Assembly (NCBI RefSeq): GCF_000284035.1
Contig: NC_016887.1
Span: 4,216,001-4,280,000, forward strand
From: Nocardia cyriacigeorgica GUH-2
GTDB taxonomy: Bacteria > Actinomycetota > Actinomycetes > Mycobacteriales > Mycobacteriaceae
Direction: 5' to 3'
DNA length: 64,000 nucleotides
The notes under the pieces were generated by a model. It was given only the letters and a program-made list of their open reading frames with translations. It did no database searches and was not told where the DNA came from. The translations under genes and the position numbers were made by a program. Below, piece by piece: positions 43,863 through 51,456 of the stretch (its first letter is position 1; each line of letters opens with the position of its first letter).

Positions 43863-43991
43863 ACCCGGCCCGCCGCGCCGCGGATCTCGGCCGCATCCGG
43901 CTATCGGGACTGGCTGGCCGCCTACATCACGGCGAACATGGATTTCCTGCGGGAGCGCACTGCCGTGCTGCGGGCACTGATCGAGCTCAAC
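43863..43991 (+). pseudogene. Fragment resembling the C-terminal part of a TetR regulator
   Basis: A plus-strand frame without start reads ISAASGYRDWLAAYITANMD and then FLRERTAVLRALIEL, which looks like the ligand-domain helix region of TetR/AcrR repressors. It has no DNA-binding part, and its frame runs on into the antisense of the Uma2 gene. It fills much of the 344-base gap between rpsP and the Uma2 gene. This is probably the remnant of a gene lost by deletion; recognition is by eye and uncertain. Confidence 0.4.
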
Positions 43992-44021
43992 GGCAATGCC
44001 AAGCCGGACAGGTCGCCGTCG

Positions 44022-44603
44022 TCAGCGGAGTTCGGCGGTGTTCACCACGATGGGGACCGGTGCCGGCGCCTTGACGGTCTCCCCGGCCGCTGCCCGCACC
44101 TCCTGCCGGTAGCCGTGTTCCCCCATCGCGTATCCCGAGAACGTGACCGGCTTGCCGGTGGGCATCTCGACCACCCACAGGTAGGGCACTCGGGCCGAGG
44201 CGTATCCGGCGATCTTGGTGTCCCGCTCTTCCCTGGTGTTGCCCGGAGACCAGATCTCTACCGCCAGAACCACATTCTCGGGGGCGAAGCTGGTCTGGTT
44301 GATGTCGGTGTCGACCACGACGATGTCGGGGATGACGCCGGTCCGGAAGGCGGTGTTGATGCGCACCGCCACAGCGGGCAGCACCCGAAGGTCGGACCTG
44401 CCGGCCGCTTTGAGCGCATCGCGCAGCAGGCAGGCGAGCTCCAACGACGCGTATTGATGAGGCCCACTAGGCGCAGGTGTCACGTGCAGATACCCCAGTA
44501 TCAGTTCGAGTCGAGATCCATCGGATGGCTGCTCTTCGACCAGCCAGTCTTCAACGCTCGTCGGGCCCAGGGGATGAATCATCGAAACCTCGGCACTGCT
44601 CAT
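44022..44603 (-). CDS. Uma2 family (DUF820) endonuclease-like protein
   Basis: The 193-residue protein has the Uma2 fold: RLELILGYLHVTPAPSGPHQY near the N-terminus, PDIVVVDTDI, then VVLAVEIWSPGNTREERDTKIAGYASARVPYLWVV, whose D, E and K residues fit a PD-(D/E)xK nuclease-like site. Members are common in cyanobacteria and actinobacteria, and their function is unknown; some are thought to be mobile. It stands alone between the TetR remnant and ffh. Confidence 0.88.
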   Translation of the reverse strand: MSSAEVSMIHPLGPTSVEDWLVEEQPSDGSRLELILGYLHVTPAPSGPHQYASLELACLLRDALKAAGRSDLRVLPAVAVRINTAFRTGVIPDIVVVDTDINQTSFAPENVVLAVEIWSPGNTREERDTKIAGYASARVPYLWVVEMPTGKPVTFSGYAMGEHGYRQEVRAAAGETVKAPAPVPIVVNTAELR

Positions 44604-44773
44604 ACTCGATTCCGTCCGATCTCCGGTTCGTGTGCCTGTACACGCGCGATCTCGATTACCGAACCCACCTGTGGTCCTCGCTCAACGGAGCGAGAAACCG
44701 GTTCCACTGTATAGCAGCGCGAACCCACCGACCGCCACTGAACAGCCGATTTCCGCCACCAGGGCATGCTCAC

Positions 44774-46330
44774 CTACTTGTTCGGGAACTTCAGCTTGCT
44801 CAGATCGAACCCCTCGAGACCGGGCGGGAGCTGGTCGAGGCCGGCGGGCATGTTGGACAGGTCCGGCATACCGGCGGGCATGCCGGGCATGCCGCCGGGG
44901 AAGCCGCCGCGCACCTTCGGCGGGGTGGGGCCGCGGCCGCCCTTCTTGCCCTTCTTGCCCTTTTTGTTGCTGCGCCGGTTGGCGCCGGGCATGCCCATCT
45001 GGCGGCCCATGGCGGCCATCATCTTCTTGGCCTCGAAGAAGCGGTCGACCAGCTGGTTGACCTCGGAGACCTGCACGCCGGAACCGTTGGCGATGCGCAG
45101 GCGGCGGGAGGCGTTGATGATCTTGGGGTTTTCCCGTTCGGCCGGGGTCATACCGCGGATGATGGCCTGCACCCGGTCGAGCTGCTTGTCGTCGACCTGG
45201 GCCAGCACGTCCTTCATCTGACCGGCGCCGGGGAGCATGCCGAGCAGGTTGCCGATCGGACCCATCTTGCGGATGGCCAGCATCTGATCGAGGAAGTCCT
45301 CGAGGGTGAGCTCGCCGCTGCCGATCTTGCGCGCGGCCTCCTCGGCCTGCTGCTGGTCGTAGACCTGTTCGGCCTGCTCGATCAGGGTGAGCACATCGCC
45401 CATGCCGAGGATGCGGCTGGCCATGCGGTCGGGGTGGAAGACGTCGAAGTCCTCGAGCTTCTCACCGGTGGAGGCGAACATGATCGGCGCGCCGGTGACA
45501 TTGCGGACGCTGAGCGCGGCACCACCGCGGGCATCGCCGTCGAGCTTGGTGAGCACCACGCCGGTGAAGCCGACGCCGTCGCGGAACGCCTCGGCGGTGG
45601 TGACGGCGTCCTGACCGATCATGGCGTCGAGCACGAACAGCGTCTCGTCCGGCTGCACCGCGTCGCGGATGCCCGCGGCCTGGGCCATCAGTTCGGCGTC
45701 GATACCGAGGCGGCCTGCGGTGTCGACGATCACCACGTCGTATTGCTTCTGCTTCGCCTCGGCCACACCGGCCTCGGCCACGGCGACCGGATCGGCGGCG
45801 GTGACACCGAGGGCATTGTCGCCCCCGCCGATGGAGGTGCCCGGATGCGGCGCGAATACCGGCACCCCGGCGCGCTCGCCGACGACCTGGAGCTGGGTGA
45901 CGGCGCCGGGGCGTTGCAGGTCACAGGCCACCAGCAGCGGCTGATGTCCTTGTCCCTTGAGCCATTTGGCGAGCTTGCCCGCGAGCGTGGTCTTACCGGC
46001 ACCCTGCAGACCGGCGAGCATGATGACCGTGGGCGGGGTCTTGGCGAGCGCGATGCGGCGGGTCTCGCCGCCGAGGATGCCGACGAGCTCCTCGTTGACG
46101 ATCTTGACGACCTGCTGGGCCGGGTTCAGCGCCGCGGAGACCTCCGCGCCCTTGGCCCGCTCCTTGATCTTGGCGATGAAACCGCGCACCACCGGCAGCG
46201 CGACATCGGCTTCCAGCAGCGCGAGCCGGATCTCGCGGCAGGTGGCGTCGATGTCAGCCGGCGACAGACGTCCCTTACCGCGTAGGTCCTTGAGGGCACC
46301 GGTAAGCCGGTCGGACAGGGATTCGAACAC
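44774..46330 (-). CDS. ffh: Signal recognition particle protein Ffh
   Basis: The 518-residue SRP54 GTPase has the N domain FESLSDRLTGALKDLRGKGRLSPADIDATCREIRLALLEADV, the G domain with GLQGAGKTTLAGKLAKWL, ACDLQRPGAVTQL and DTAGRLGIDAELM, and an M domain containing many Met. The C-terminal tail is Gly-, Met- and Pro-rich (GMPGMPAGMPDLSNMPAGL). With 4.5S RNA it brings membrane proteins to FtsY, encoded 5 kb away in this window. No 4.5S RNA gene was recognised here. Confidence 0.97.
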   Translation of the reverse strand: MFESLSDRLTGALKDLRGKGRLSPADIDATCREIRLALLEADVALPVVRGFIAKIKERAKGAEVSAALNPAQQVVKIVNEELVGILGGETRRIALAKTPPTVIMLAGLQGAGKTTLAGKLAKWLKGQGHQPLLVACDLQRPGAVTQLQVVGERAGVPVFAPHPGTSIGGGDNALGVTAADPVAVAEAGVAEAKQKQYDVVIVDTAGRLGIDAELMAQAAGIRDAVQPDETLFVLDAMIGQDAVTTAEAFRDGVGFTGVVLTKLDGDARGGAALSVRNVTGAPIMFASTGEKLEDFDVFHPDRMASRILGMGDVLTLIEQAEQVYDQQQAEEAARKIGSGELTLEDFLDQMLAIRKMGPIGNLLGMLPGAGQMKDVLAQVDDKQLDRVQAIIRGMTPAERENPKIINASRRLRIANGSGVQVSEVNQLVDRFFEAKKMMAAMGRQMGMPGANRRSNKKGKKGKKGGRGPTPPKVRGGFPGGMPGMPAGMPDLSNMPAGLDQLPPGLEGFDLSKLKFPNK

Positions 46331-46426
46331 CGATCGCGCTCCTGATCTCGAGTGACGTCACTGCATCCCAGCGTAATGGGATCACCGGACTGCGCACGCA
46401 GCCCGGTGTGTGCTGGGTGGGCGAGG

Positions 46427-46741
46427 TTACTCCGGAGTGCGCCGGCGCGGGGTGCGGATGCGCCGATAGTCGTGGTTTTCCCTGGCCACCATGAAGGCGG
46501 CCTCCCGGCCGGTCAGCCCGAGTTCGAGGGCCTGACCGTCCAGCGCGGTCCAATCGCCCTCCACCGGCAGACCGGAGGTGGCCACCGTTGCCGCGATGGT
46601 CATCGCGGTGACGGCCTGGCGTCCGGTCAGGGTGCGGCCCGGCAACCAGGACACCACCCACAGATCCCCGCCGACGCAGCGGGCCACGTGCGGGGTCACA
46701 TCACTGGTCATGATCGACGAGGCGACGACTTCGATTGCCAC
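46427..46741 (-). CDS. Hypothetical protein, 104 residues
   Basis: No family is recognised. It is a soluble-looking protein: AIEVVASSIMTSDVTPHVARCVGGDLWVVSWLPGR, then TLTGRQAVTAMTIAATV, ending with basic RRIRTPRRRTPE. Codon use is normal for the neighbourhood. It lies between ffh and glnD on the same strand, with gaps of 96 and 158 bases, so operon membership is unclear. Some mycobacteria and Nocardia carry similar small genes in this position, but that is from memory. Confidence 0.6.
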   Translation of the reverse strand: MAIEVVASSIMTSDVTPHVARCVGGDLWVVSWLPGRTLTGRQAVTAMTIAATVATSGLPVEGDWTALDGQALELGLTGREAAFMVARENHDYRRIRTPRRRTPE

Positions 46742-46899
46742 CGACCTGCTCCCCTCGTGTGCGAGCCCGACTCACCGATCCTAAGGGCCGCCGACCATGT
46801 CGTAGGGATTTCCAGCAAATCATGTGCAAAGGACTGATTTTCGGATAACGGCGAGGTCACAGTGCAGTTCGCCGCCGATGACGCGAAAAACGCAGTGGC

Positions 46900-49389
46900 T
46901 CAGGAACCTTCGTGCGTACCGTGGTCCGCCTCGGGCTTCTTGGGCGCGGGACGTGGCACCACGGCCATGATCGCGGCCTCGATCCGCGCGCGCCGCTGCG
47001 GTCCGGAATCGGTGCCCAGATCGAGACAGAACGCATCGACCACGGCCGATCCCATCGTCACGACCTTGGCCCAGCGCACGTCCGCGCCGCAGCCCGCCAG
47101 TGCGGCGGCCAACCTGCTCAACAGCCCGATCCGGTCCTCGGCCCGCACCTGCACGATCACCTGACCGGGGGTGCCGGTCTCGGTCCACAGCAGCCTCGGC
47201 TGGGCCTTGGCGTAGGGGCTGAGCTGGGTACCGACGGCCTCGCGTTCGCGTTTGGCCAATTGACCGCCCAGATCCAGATCGCCGGCGATGGCGCGGATCA
47301 GTTCCTGGCGCAGCAGACCCGGGTCGGGGGGATCACCGAATTTCGGCGACACGACGAAGGTGTTGATCGCCGACTCACCCGCGCTGCCCAGCGCCGCCGA
47401 CAGCACCCGAAGGGAATGCAGTGCCAGTACCCCCGCGGCCTCCGACAGCAGTCCGGGCGTGTCGGGCGCGATGACGGTGACCACATGGGTGTGTTTGCCC
47501 TCGCCGGGCGCCAGCGTGACATGCACTCCCCCGGCGGCGGCCTTCTCCAGCAGTTCGGGGGCGATGGGCTCGGGCTCGGGCAGTTCGTCACCGGCCATCA
47601 CCATGCGGCAGCGGCGCACCAGTTCGCCGATCAGCGAGGCCTTCCATTCGCCCCAGACGCCGGGGCCGGTGGCCAGCGAATCGGCCTCGGCGAGGGTGTG
47701 CAGCAGTTCCAGCAGCTGAGCGTCGCCGTCGAGCGCGTCGACCACGAACTGCACGGTGGCGGGATCGTCGAGGTCACGCCGGGTCGCGGTATCGGGCAGC
47801 AGCAGGTGGTGGCGCACGATCGCGCTGAGGGTGCGCACATCCGAGGGCCACAGCCCGAGCCTGCGCCCGATATGGGTGGCCAGCTCGGCGCCGACGACGC
47901 TGTGATCACCCGCGCGGCCCTTGCCGATGTCGTGCAGCAGGGCGCCGAGCGCGAGCAGGTCCGGGCGCGCCACCCGGGTGCTCAGCGCGCTCGCGTAGGC
48001 CACGGTTTCCATCAGGTGCCGGTCCACCGTCCAGGTGTGCAGCACATCGCGCGGCGGCAGATCCCGCACCGCGCCCCACTCCGGCAGCAGCCGGCCCCAC
48101 AACCCGGTGCGGTCCAGCGCCTCGATCGCATCGATGGTGCCGCGGCCCGCGCCGAGCAGCACCAGCAGATCGTTGAGCGCATCCTTGGGCCACGGTTCGC
48201 GCAGCTCCGGCGCGTCCTCCGAGAGCCGGTTGAGCGTATTCGCCGACATCGGCAGCCCGGTCTGCGCCGAGGCGGCGGCGACCCGCAGGATCAGGCCCGG
48301 ATCCCGCTGCGGCCGCGCGTCCCGTGCCAGCACCACCTCACCGGCGTGCTCGACCACCCCCTCATCGAGTGGTCGACGCACCGGCATCCGGCGCAGCCGG
48401 GCCAGGCCGCGCCGCGGGAGCGCGTTGGCGGCGGTGCGCAACCCCACGTCCACCGAGTAGCTGACCGTGCGCGCGGAATCGCTGAGCGTGCGGGCCAGAT
48501 CGAACCGGTCACCGATCCGTAGCGCCGCACCGATCTCGTCGGCGTCCTGGGCCATCAACTGATCGCGCGAGCGCCCGGCCACCCGATGCAGTTCGGTGCG
48601 CACATCCAGCAGGCGGCGGTGGGCGTGGCGCACCCCGCCGCCGGGCACATCCGGACCGAGCCCCGGCATGGCATCGGTCAATTGCGCGATGGCGAGGGCA
48701 TCGAGCAGCTGGATGTCGCGCAATCCGCCGCGGCCGTTCTTCAGATCGGGTTCGGCGCGATGGGCGATCTCACCGCTGCGCTCCCAGCGGGCCTTGGCCT
48801 GGGCGATCAGATCGTCGAAGCGGGAGCGGATCCCGGTCCGCCATTCCCGGCGCACCCCGCCGATGAGCAGGTTGCTCAGCTCGGCGTCGCCGACGATATG
48901 CCGGGCCTCGAGCATGCCGAGGGCGGCGATCATGTCGTCGCTGGCCACCCGCAGGGCCTGCGGGACGGTGCGCACGCTGTGGTCGAGCTTGATATGGGCG
49001 TCCCAGAGCGGATACCAGAGCTGATCGGCGACCTCGGCCACCCGCGCCGGATCGACGTCGTCGTGCAGCAGCACAAGATCCAGATCGGAGTAGGGCAGCA
49101 TCTCCTTGCGGCCCAGCCCGCCCACCGCGACGACCGCGAGCCCGCTGTCGGCGGTGATGCCGAGTTCGGCGCCCTTGCTGGTGAGCCACAGTTCGAACAG
49201 GTCGACCAGGGCCGAGCGCAGCGATTCGGCATCCAGGCGCGGATTGCGCGGCTGCCCGCCCTCGAGCAACCGGCGCCGGGCCTTGACCAGATCGGCCGCG
49301 CCGTTGGACACCACCGTGTTCTCGACCGCCGACGGCTTCGCGCCCTCGCCGTGTTCTCGCCGACTGCTACCCACTAGCCCACCACCCAT
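46900..49389 (-). CDS. glnD: [Protein-PII] uridylyltransferase / uridylyl-removing enzyme
   Basis: The protein of up to 829 residues has the nucleotidyltransferase site VGGLGRKEMLPYSDLDLVLLHDD (about residue 95), a GlnD linker, an HD domain (LLHDIGKGRAGDHSVVGAELATHIG) and two C-terminal ACT domains (VTVIAPDTPGLLSEAAGVL and VQVRAEDRIGLLSRLAAALAG). It modifies PII proteins (GlnB) according to glutamine level; in actinobacteria the modification is adenylylation. The start is not certain: the ATG at 49389 lacks a ribosome site and later GTGs are possible. A strong hairpin separates it from glnB. Confidence 0.95.
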   Translation of the reverse strand: MGGGLVGSSRREHGEGAKPSAVENTVVSNGAADLVKARRRLLEGGQPRNPRLDAESLRSALVDLFELWLTSKGAELGITADSGLAVVAVGGLGRKEMLPYSDLDLVLLHDDVDPARVAEVADQLWYPLWDAHIKLDHSVRTVPQALRVASDDMIAALGMLEARHIVGDAELSNLLIGGVRREWRTGIRSRFDDLIAQAKARWERSGEIAHRAEPDLKNGRGGLRDIQLLDALAIAQLTDAMPGLGPDVPGGGVRHAHRRLLDVRTELHRVAGRSRDQLMAQDADEIGAALRIGDRFDLARTLSDSARTVSYSVDVGLRTAANALPRRGLARLRRMPVRRPLDEGVVEHAGEVVLARDARPQRDPGLILRVAAASAQTGLPMSANTLNRLSEDAPELREPWPKDALNDLLVLLGAGRGTIDAIEALDRTGLWGRLLPEWGAVRDLPPRDVLHTWTVDRHLMETVAYASALSTRVARPDLLALGALLHDIGKGRAGDHSVVGAELATHIGRRLGLWPSDVRTLSAIVRHHLLLPDTATRRDLDDPATVQFVVDALDGDAQLLELLHTLAEADSLATGPGVWGEWKASLIGELVRRCRMVMAGDELPEPEPIAPELLEKAAAGGVHVTLAPGEGKHTHVVTVIAPDTPGLLSEAAGVLALHSLRVLSAALGSAGESAINTFVVSPKFGDPPDPGLLRQELIRAIAGDLDLGGQLAKREREAVGTQLSPYAKAQPRLLWTETGTPGQVIVQVRAEDRIGLLSRLAAALAGCGADVRWAKVVTMGSAVVDAFCLDLGTDSGPQRRARIEAAIMAVVPRPAPKKPEADHGTHEGS

Positions 49390-49396
49390 TCACGCG

Positions 49397-49440
49397 GGCG
49401 GCCCCGCCCCGGCCGGAGGTCCGGCGGGAGCGGGGCCGCC
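49397..49440 (-). terminator. Large hairpin between glnB and glnD
   Basis: GGCGGCCCCGC (49397-49407) pairs with GCGGGGCCGCC (49430-49440), and the inner CCCGGCCGGA and TCCGGCGGG extend the stem beyond a bulge, leaving a very short loop. It lies between the glnB stop and the glnD start. It may reduce glnD expression relative to amt-glnB. Confidence 0.65.
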
Positions 49441-49458
49441 GCTCGATTCGACTTCCCG

Positions 49459-49797
49459 CTACAGCGCGTCGGTGCCGCGCTCGCCGGTCCGGACCCGGAT
49501 GATCGTCTCGACGGGGGTCACCCAGACCTTGCCGTCGCCGATCTTGCCGGTGCGCGAGGCCTCGACGATCACCTCGACGACCTTGTCCACCGAGGCGTCG
49601 TCGACGACGACCTCGACCCGGACCTTCGGGACGAAATCCACCGAGTACTCCGCACCGCGGTAGACCTCGGTGTGCCCCTTCTGCCGGCCGTAACCCTGCA
49701 CCTCGCTCACGGTCATGCCCAGCACGCCCGCCTGCTCGAGACCGGTCTTCACGTCCTCCAGCGTGAACGGTTTCACGATTGCGGTGATCAGTTTCAT
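49459..49797 (-). CDS. glnB: PII nitrogen regulatory protein GlnB
   Basis: The 112-residue PII protein starts KLITAIVKPFTLEDVKTGLEQAGV and carries the T-loop RGAEYSVDFVPK with Tyr51 at the modification site, then DGKVWVTPVETIIRVRTGERG at the C-terminus. It senses 2-oxoglutarate and ATP/ADP, and is modified at Tyr51 by GlnD encoded next. It binds the Amt transporter. It lies 4 bases after amt and is probably coupled to it. Confidence 0.97.
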   Translation of the reverse strand: MKLITAIVKPFTLEDVKTGLEQAGVLGMTVSEVQGYGRQKGHTEVYRGAEYSVDFVPKVRVEVVVDDASVDKVVEVIVEASRTGKIGDGKVWVTPVETIIRVRTGERGTDAL

Positions 49798-49801
49798 GTC
49801 G

Positions 49802-51148
49802 TCATGCCTCCTTGACGGCCGAACGTGCCGTGCCACCCACAGCAGCGAAATCGTATGCGGTTTCCGCGTGCTCGGACTCGTCCATGCCGACGAACTCGCC
49901 TTCGTCGTCGGCACGCAGGCCGATCGTGAACTTGATCAGGTAAGCGATGACGGCCGTGGCGACCAGCGAGTAGGCCAGCACCGTGAACGCACCGACGGCC
50001 TGCAGCTTCAACTGCTCGATGCCACCACCGTAGAACAGACCCTTCACCGCCGCGGGCGCTTCCGGCGCCGCGACCAGGCCGACCATCAGGGTGCCGAGCA
50101 GACCGCCGACCAGGTGCACGCCCACCACGTCGAGCGAGTCGTCGAAGCCGAAGCGGAACTTCAGGCCGACGGCCAGGGCGCACAGCGCACCCGCGACGAC
50201 GCCGATGGCCAGAGCGCCGACGACGTTGACCGAGTGACAGGCCGGGGTGATGGCGACCAGACCGGCCACGATGCCCGAGGCCGCGCCCAGCGAGGTGGGC
50301 TTGCCGTCGCGGATCTTCTCCACCACGAGCCAGGCCAGCAGCGCCGCACCGGTGGCGACGACGGTGGTCAGGAAGGCGGCACCGGCGATGCCGTTGGAGC
50401 CCACCGCGGAACCGGCGTTGAAGCCGAACCAGCCGAACCACAGCAGACCGGCACCGAGCATGACGAAGGGCAGGTTGTGCGGACGGAACGGGGTCTTGGG
50501 CCAGCCCTTGCGCTTGCCGAGCACGATTGCCAGCACCAGGCCCGCCGCACCGGCGTTGATGTGCACGGCGGTACCACCAGCGAAGTCGATGGCCTTCAGG
50601 TTGTTGGCGATCCAGCCACCGGCCTCGGCGGTGACGCCGTCGAAGGCGAAGACCCAGTGCGCGACCGGGAAGTAGACGACGGTGGCCCAGACGCCGGCGA
50701 AGATCAGCCAGGCACTGAACTTCATGCGGTCGGCGACCGCACCCGAGATGAGGGCGACGGTGATGATCGCGAACATGGCCTGGAAGGCGACGAACACCGT
50801 CAGCGGGATGGTGCCCGCCAGCGGGATCGCGGCCTCGGCGCCGGACTCGGCGTCGGCCAGGTACGCGCCACCGAAGATCTGCTTCAGCCCGAAGTACTGA
50901 GCGGGATCACCGATGAGGTTGGCCTTGTCGTCACCGAAGGTGACCGAGAAGCCGTAGAGCGCCCATAGGACGGCGACCAGGCCCATGGCGCTGATGCTCA
51001 TCATGATCATGTTCAGCACGTTCTTGGAGCGGACCATGCCGCCGTAGAAGAACGCGAGTCCGGGTGTCATCAGCAGCACGAGTGCTGAACTGGCCAGCAT
51101 CCATGCGGTGTCACCGGCGTCCGGCGCGCCGATTACGGGAAATGCCAC
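49802..51148 (-). CDS. amt: Ammonium transporter AmtB-like
   Basis: The 448-residue Amt/Rh protein has about eleven membrane segments: TAWMLASSALVLLMTPGLAFFYGGMVRSKNVLNM, the pore His motif GGTAVHINAGAAGLVLAI, and the second conserved His in SLDVVGVHLVGGLLGTLM. GTG at 51148 is chosen because AGGAGG lies at ideal distance and it matches the family start; an upstream ATG at 51250 would add 34 polar residues. It is the first gene of amt-glnB-glnD. Confidence 0.96.
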   Translation of the reverse strand: MAFPVIGAPDAGDTAWMLASSALVLLMTPGLAFFYGGMVRSKNVLNMIMMSISAMGLVAVLWALYGFSVTFGDDKANLIGDPAQYFGLKQIFGGAYLADAESGAEAAIPLAGTIPLTVFVAFQAMFAIITVALISGAVADRMKFSAWLIFAGVWATVVYFPVAHWVFAFDGVTAEAGGWIANNLKAIDFAGGTAVHINAGAAGLVLAIVLGKRKGWPKTPFRPHNLPFVMLGAGLLWFGWFGFNAGSAVGSNGIAGAAFLTTVVATGAALLAWLVVEKIRDGKPTSLGAASGIVAGLVAITPACHSVNVVGALAIGVVAGALCALAVGLKFRFGFDDSLDVVGVHLVGGLLGTLMVGLVAAPEAPAAVKGLFYGGGIEQLKLQAVGAFTVLAYSLVATAVIAYLIKFTIGLRADDEGEFVGMDESEHAETAYDFAAVGGTARSAVKEA

Positions 51149-51243
51149 CTTAATGTCCTCCTCATCTCGGGCCCCGCCGATTCCGGCGAAATGGACCTGC
51201 ACAGAAGGTTGCTCATTCGGTGTTTCATCCGTGCCGCCCCCGT

Positions 51244-51312
51244 GTTTCACCTACGTGAACGGATGGCGGCCCCGTGTTGCTACCACGTTTCCAACTGTGC
51301 ACAGGAGGTTTC
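51244..51312 (-). promoter_or_regulatory. Putative GlnR binding boxes upstream of amt
   Basis: On the minus strand TTCAC-GTAGGT-GAAAC (51259-51244) fits the actinobacterial GlnR pattern gTnAC-n6-GAAAC. Two further GAAAC half-sites occur at 51287-51291 and 51308-51312, 21 bases apart, near the expected 22. They lie 96-164 bases before the amt start. The assignment is from the consensus alone. Confidence 0.5.
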
Positions 51313-51405
51313 CCCGCGGCTGTGAGCGGCGTGTCGCGACAGCGAATGCGCAGCTAACGGGGGTATCCGAGCGAGAGGACCGGCATCGGCGCCGCTACCG
51401 GCGCG

Positions 51406-51444
51406 CCGCGGCCCGGATCGGGCGGTGCTCGATCCGGGCCGCGG
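51406..51444 (-). terminator. Perfect 15-bp hairpin downstream of ftsY
   Basis: CCGCGGCCCGGATCG (51406-51420) and CGATCCGGGCCGCGG (51430-51444) are exact inverted copies around a 9-base loop. It begins 12 bases past the ftsY stop on the minus strand and is followed by no T-run. A likely terminator for ftsY. Confidence 0.75.
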
Positions 51445-51456
51445 TATGCCGGGCGG

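Larger units (their letters stand above)
51149..51456. other. 308-base regulatory region between ftsY and amt
   Basis: There is no gene here. It contains the probable amt promoter, GTTTC half-sites suggesting nitrogen control (51244-51312), and the ftsY terminator (51406-51444). All are listed separately. Confidence 0.7.

Noticed and set aside
46912..48522. 536-codon plus-strand frame opposite glnD
   Set aside because: It lies wholly within the glnD gene on the other strand and shows no family features.
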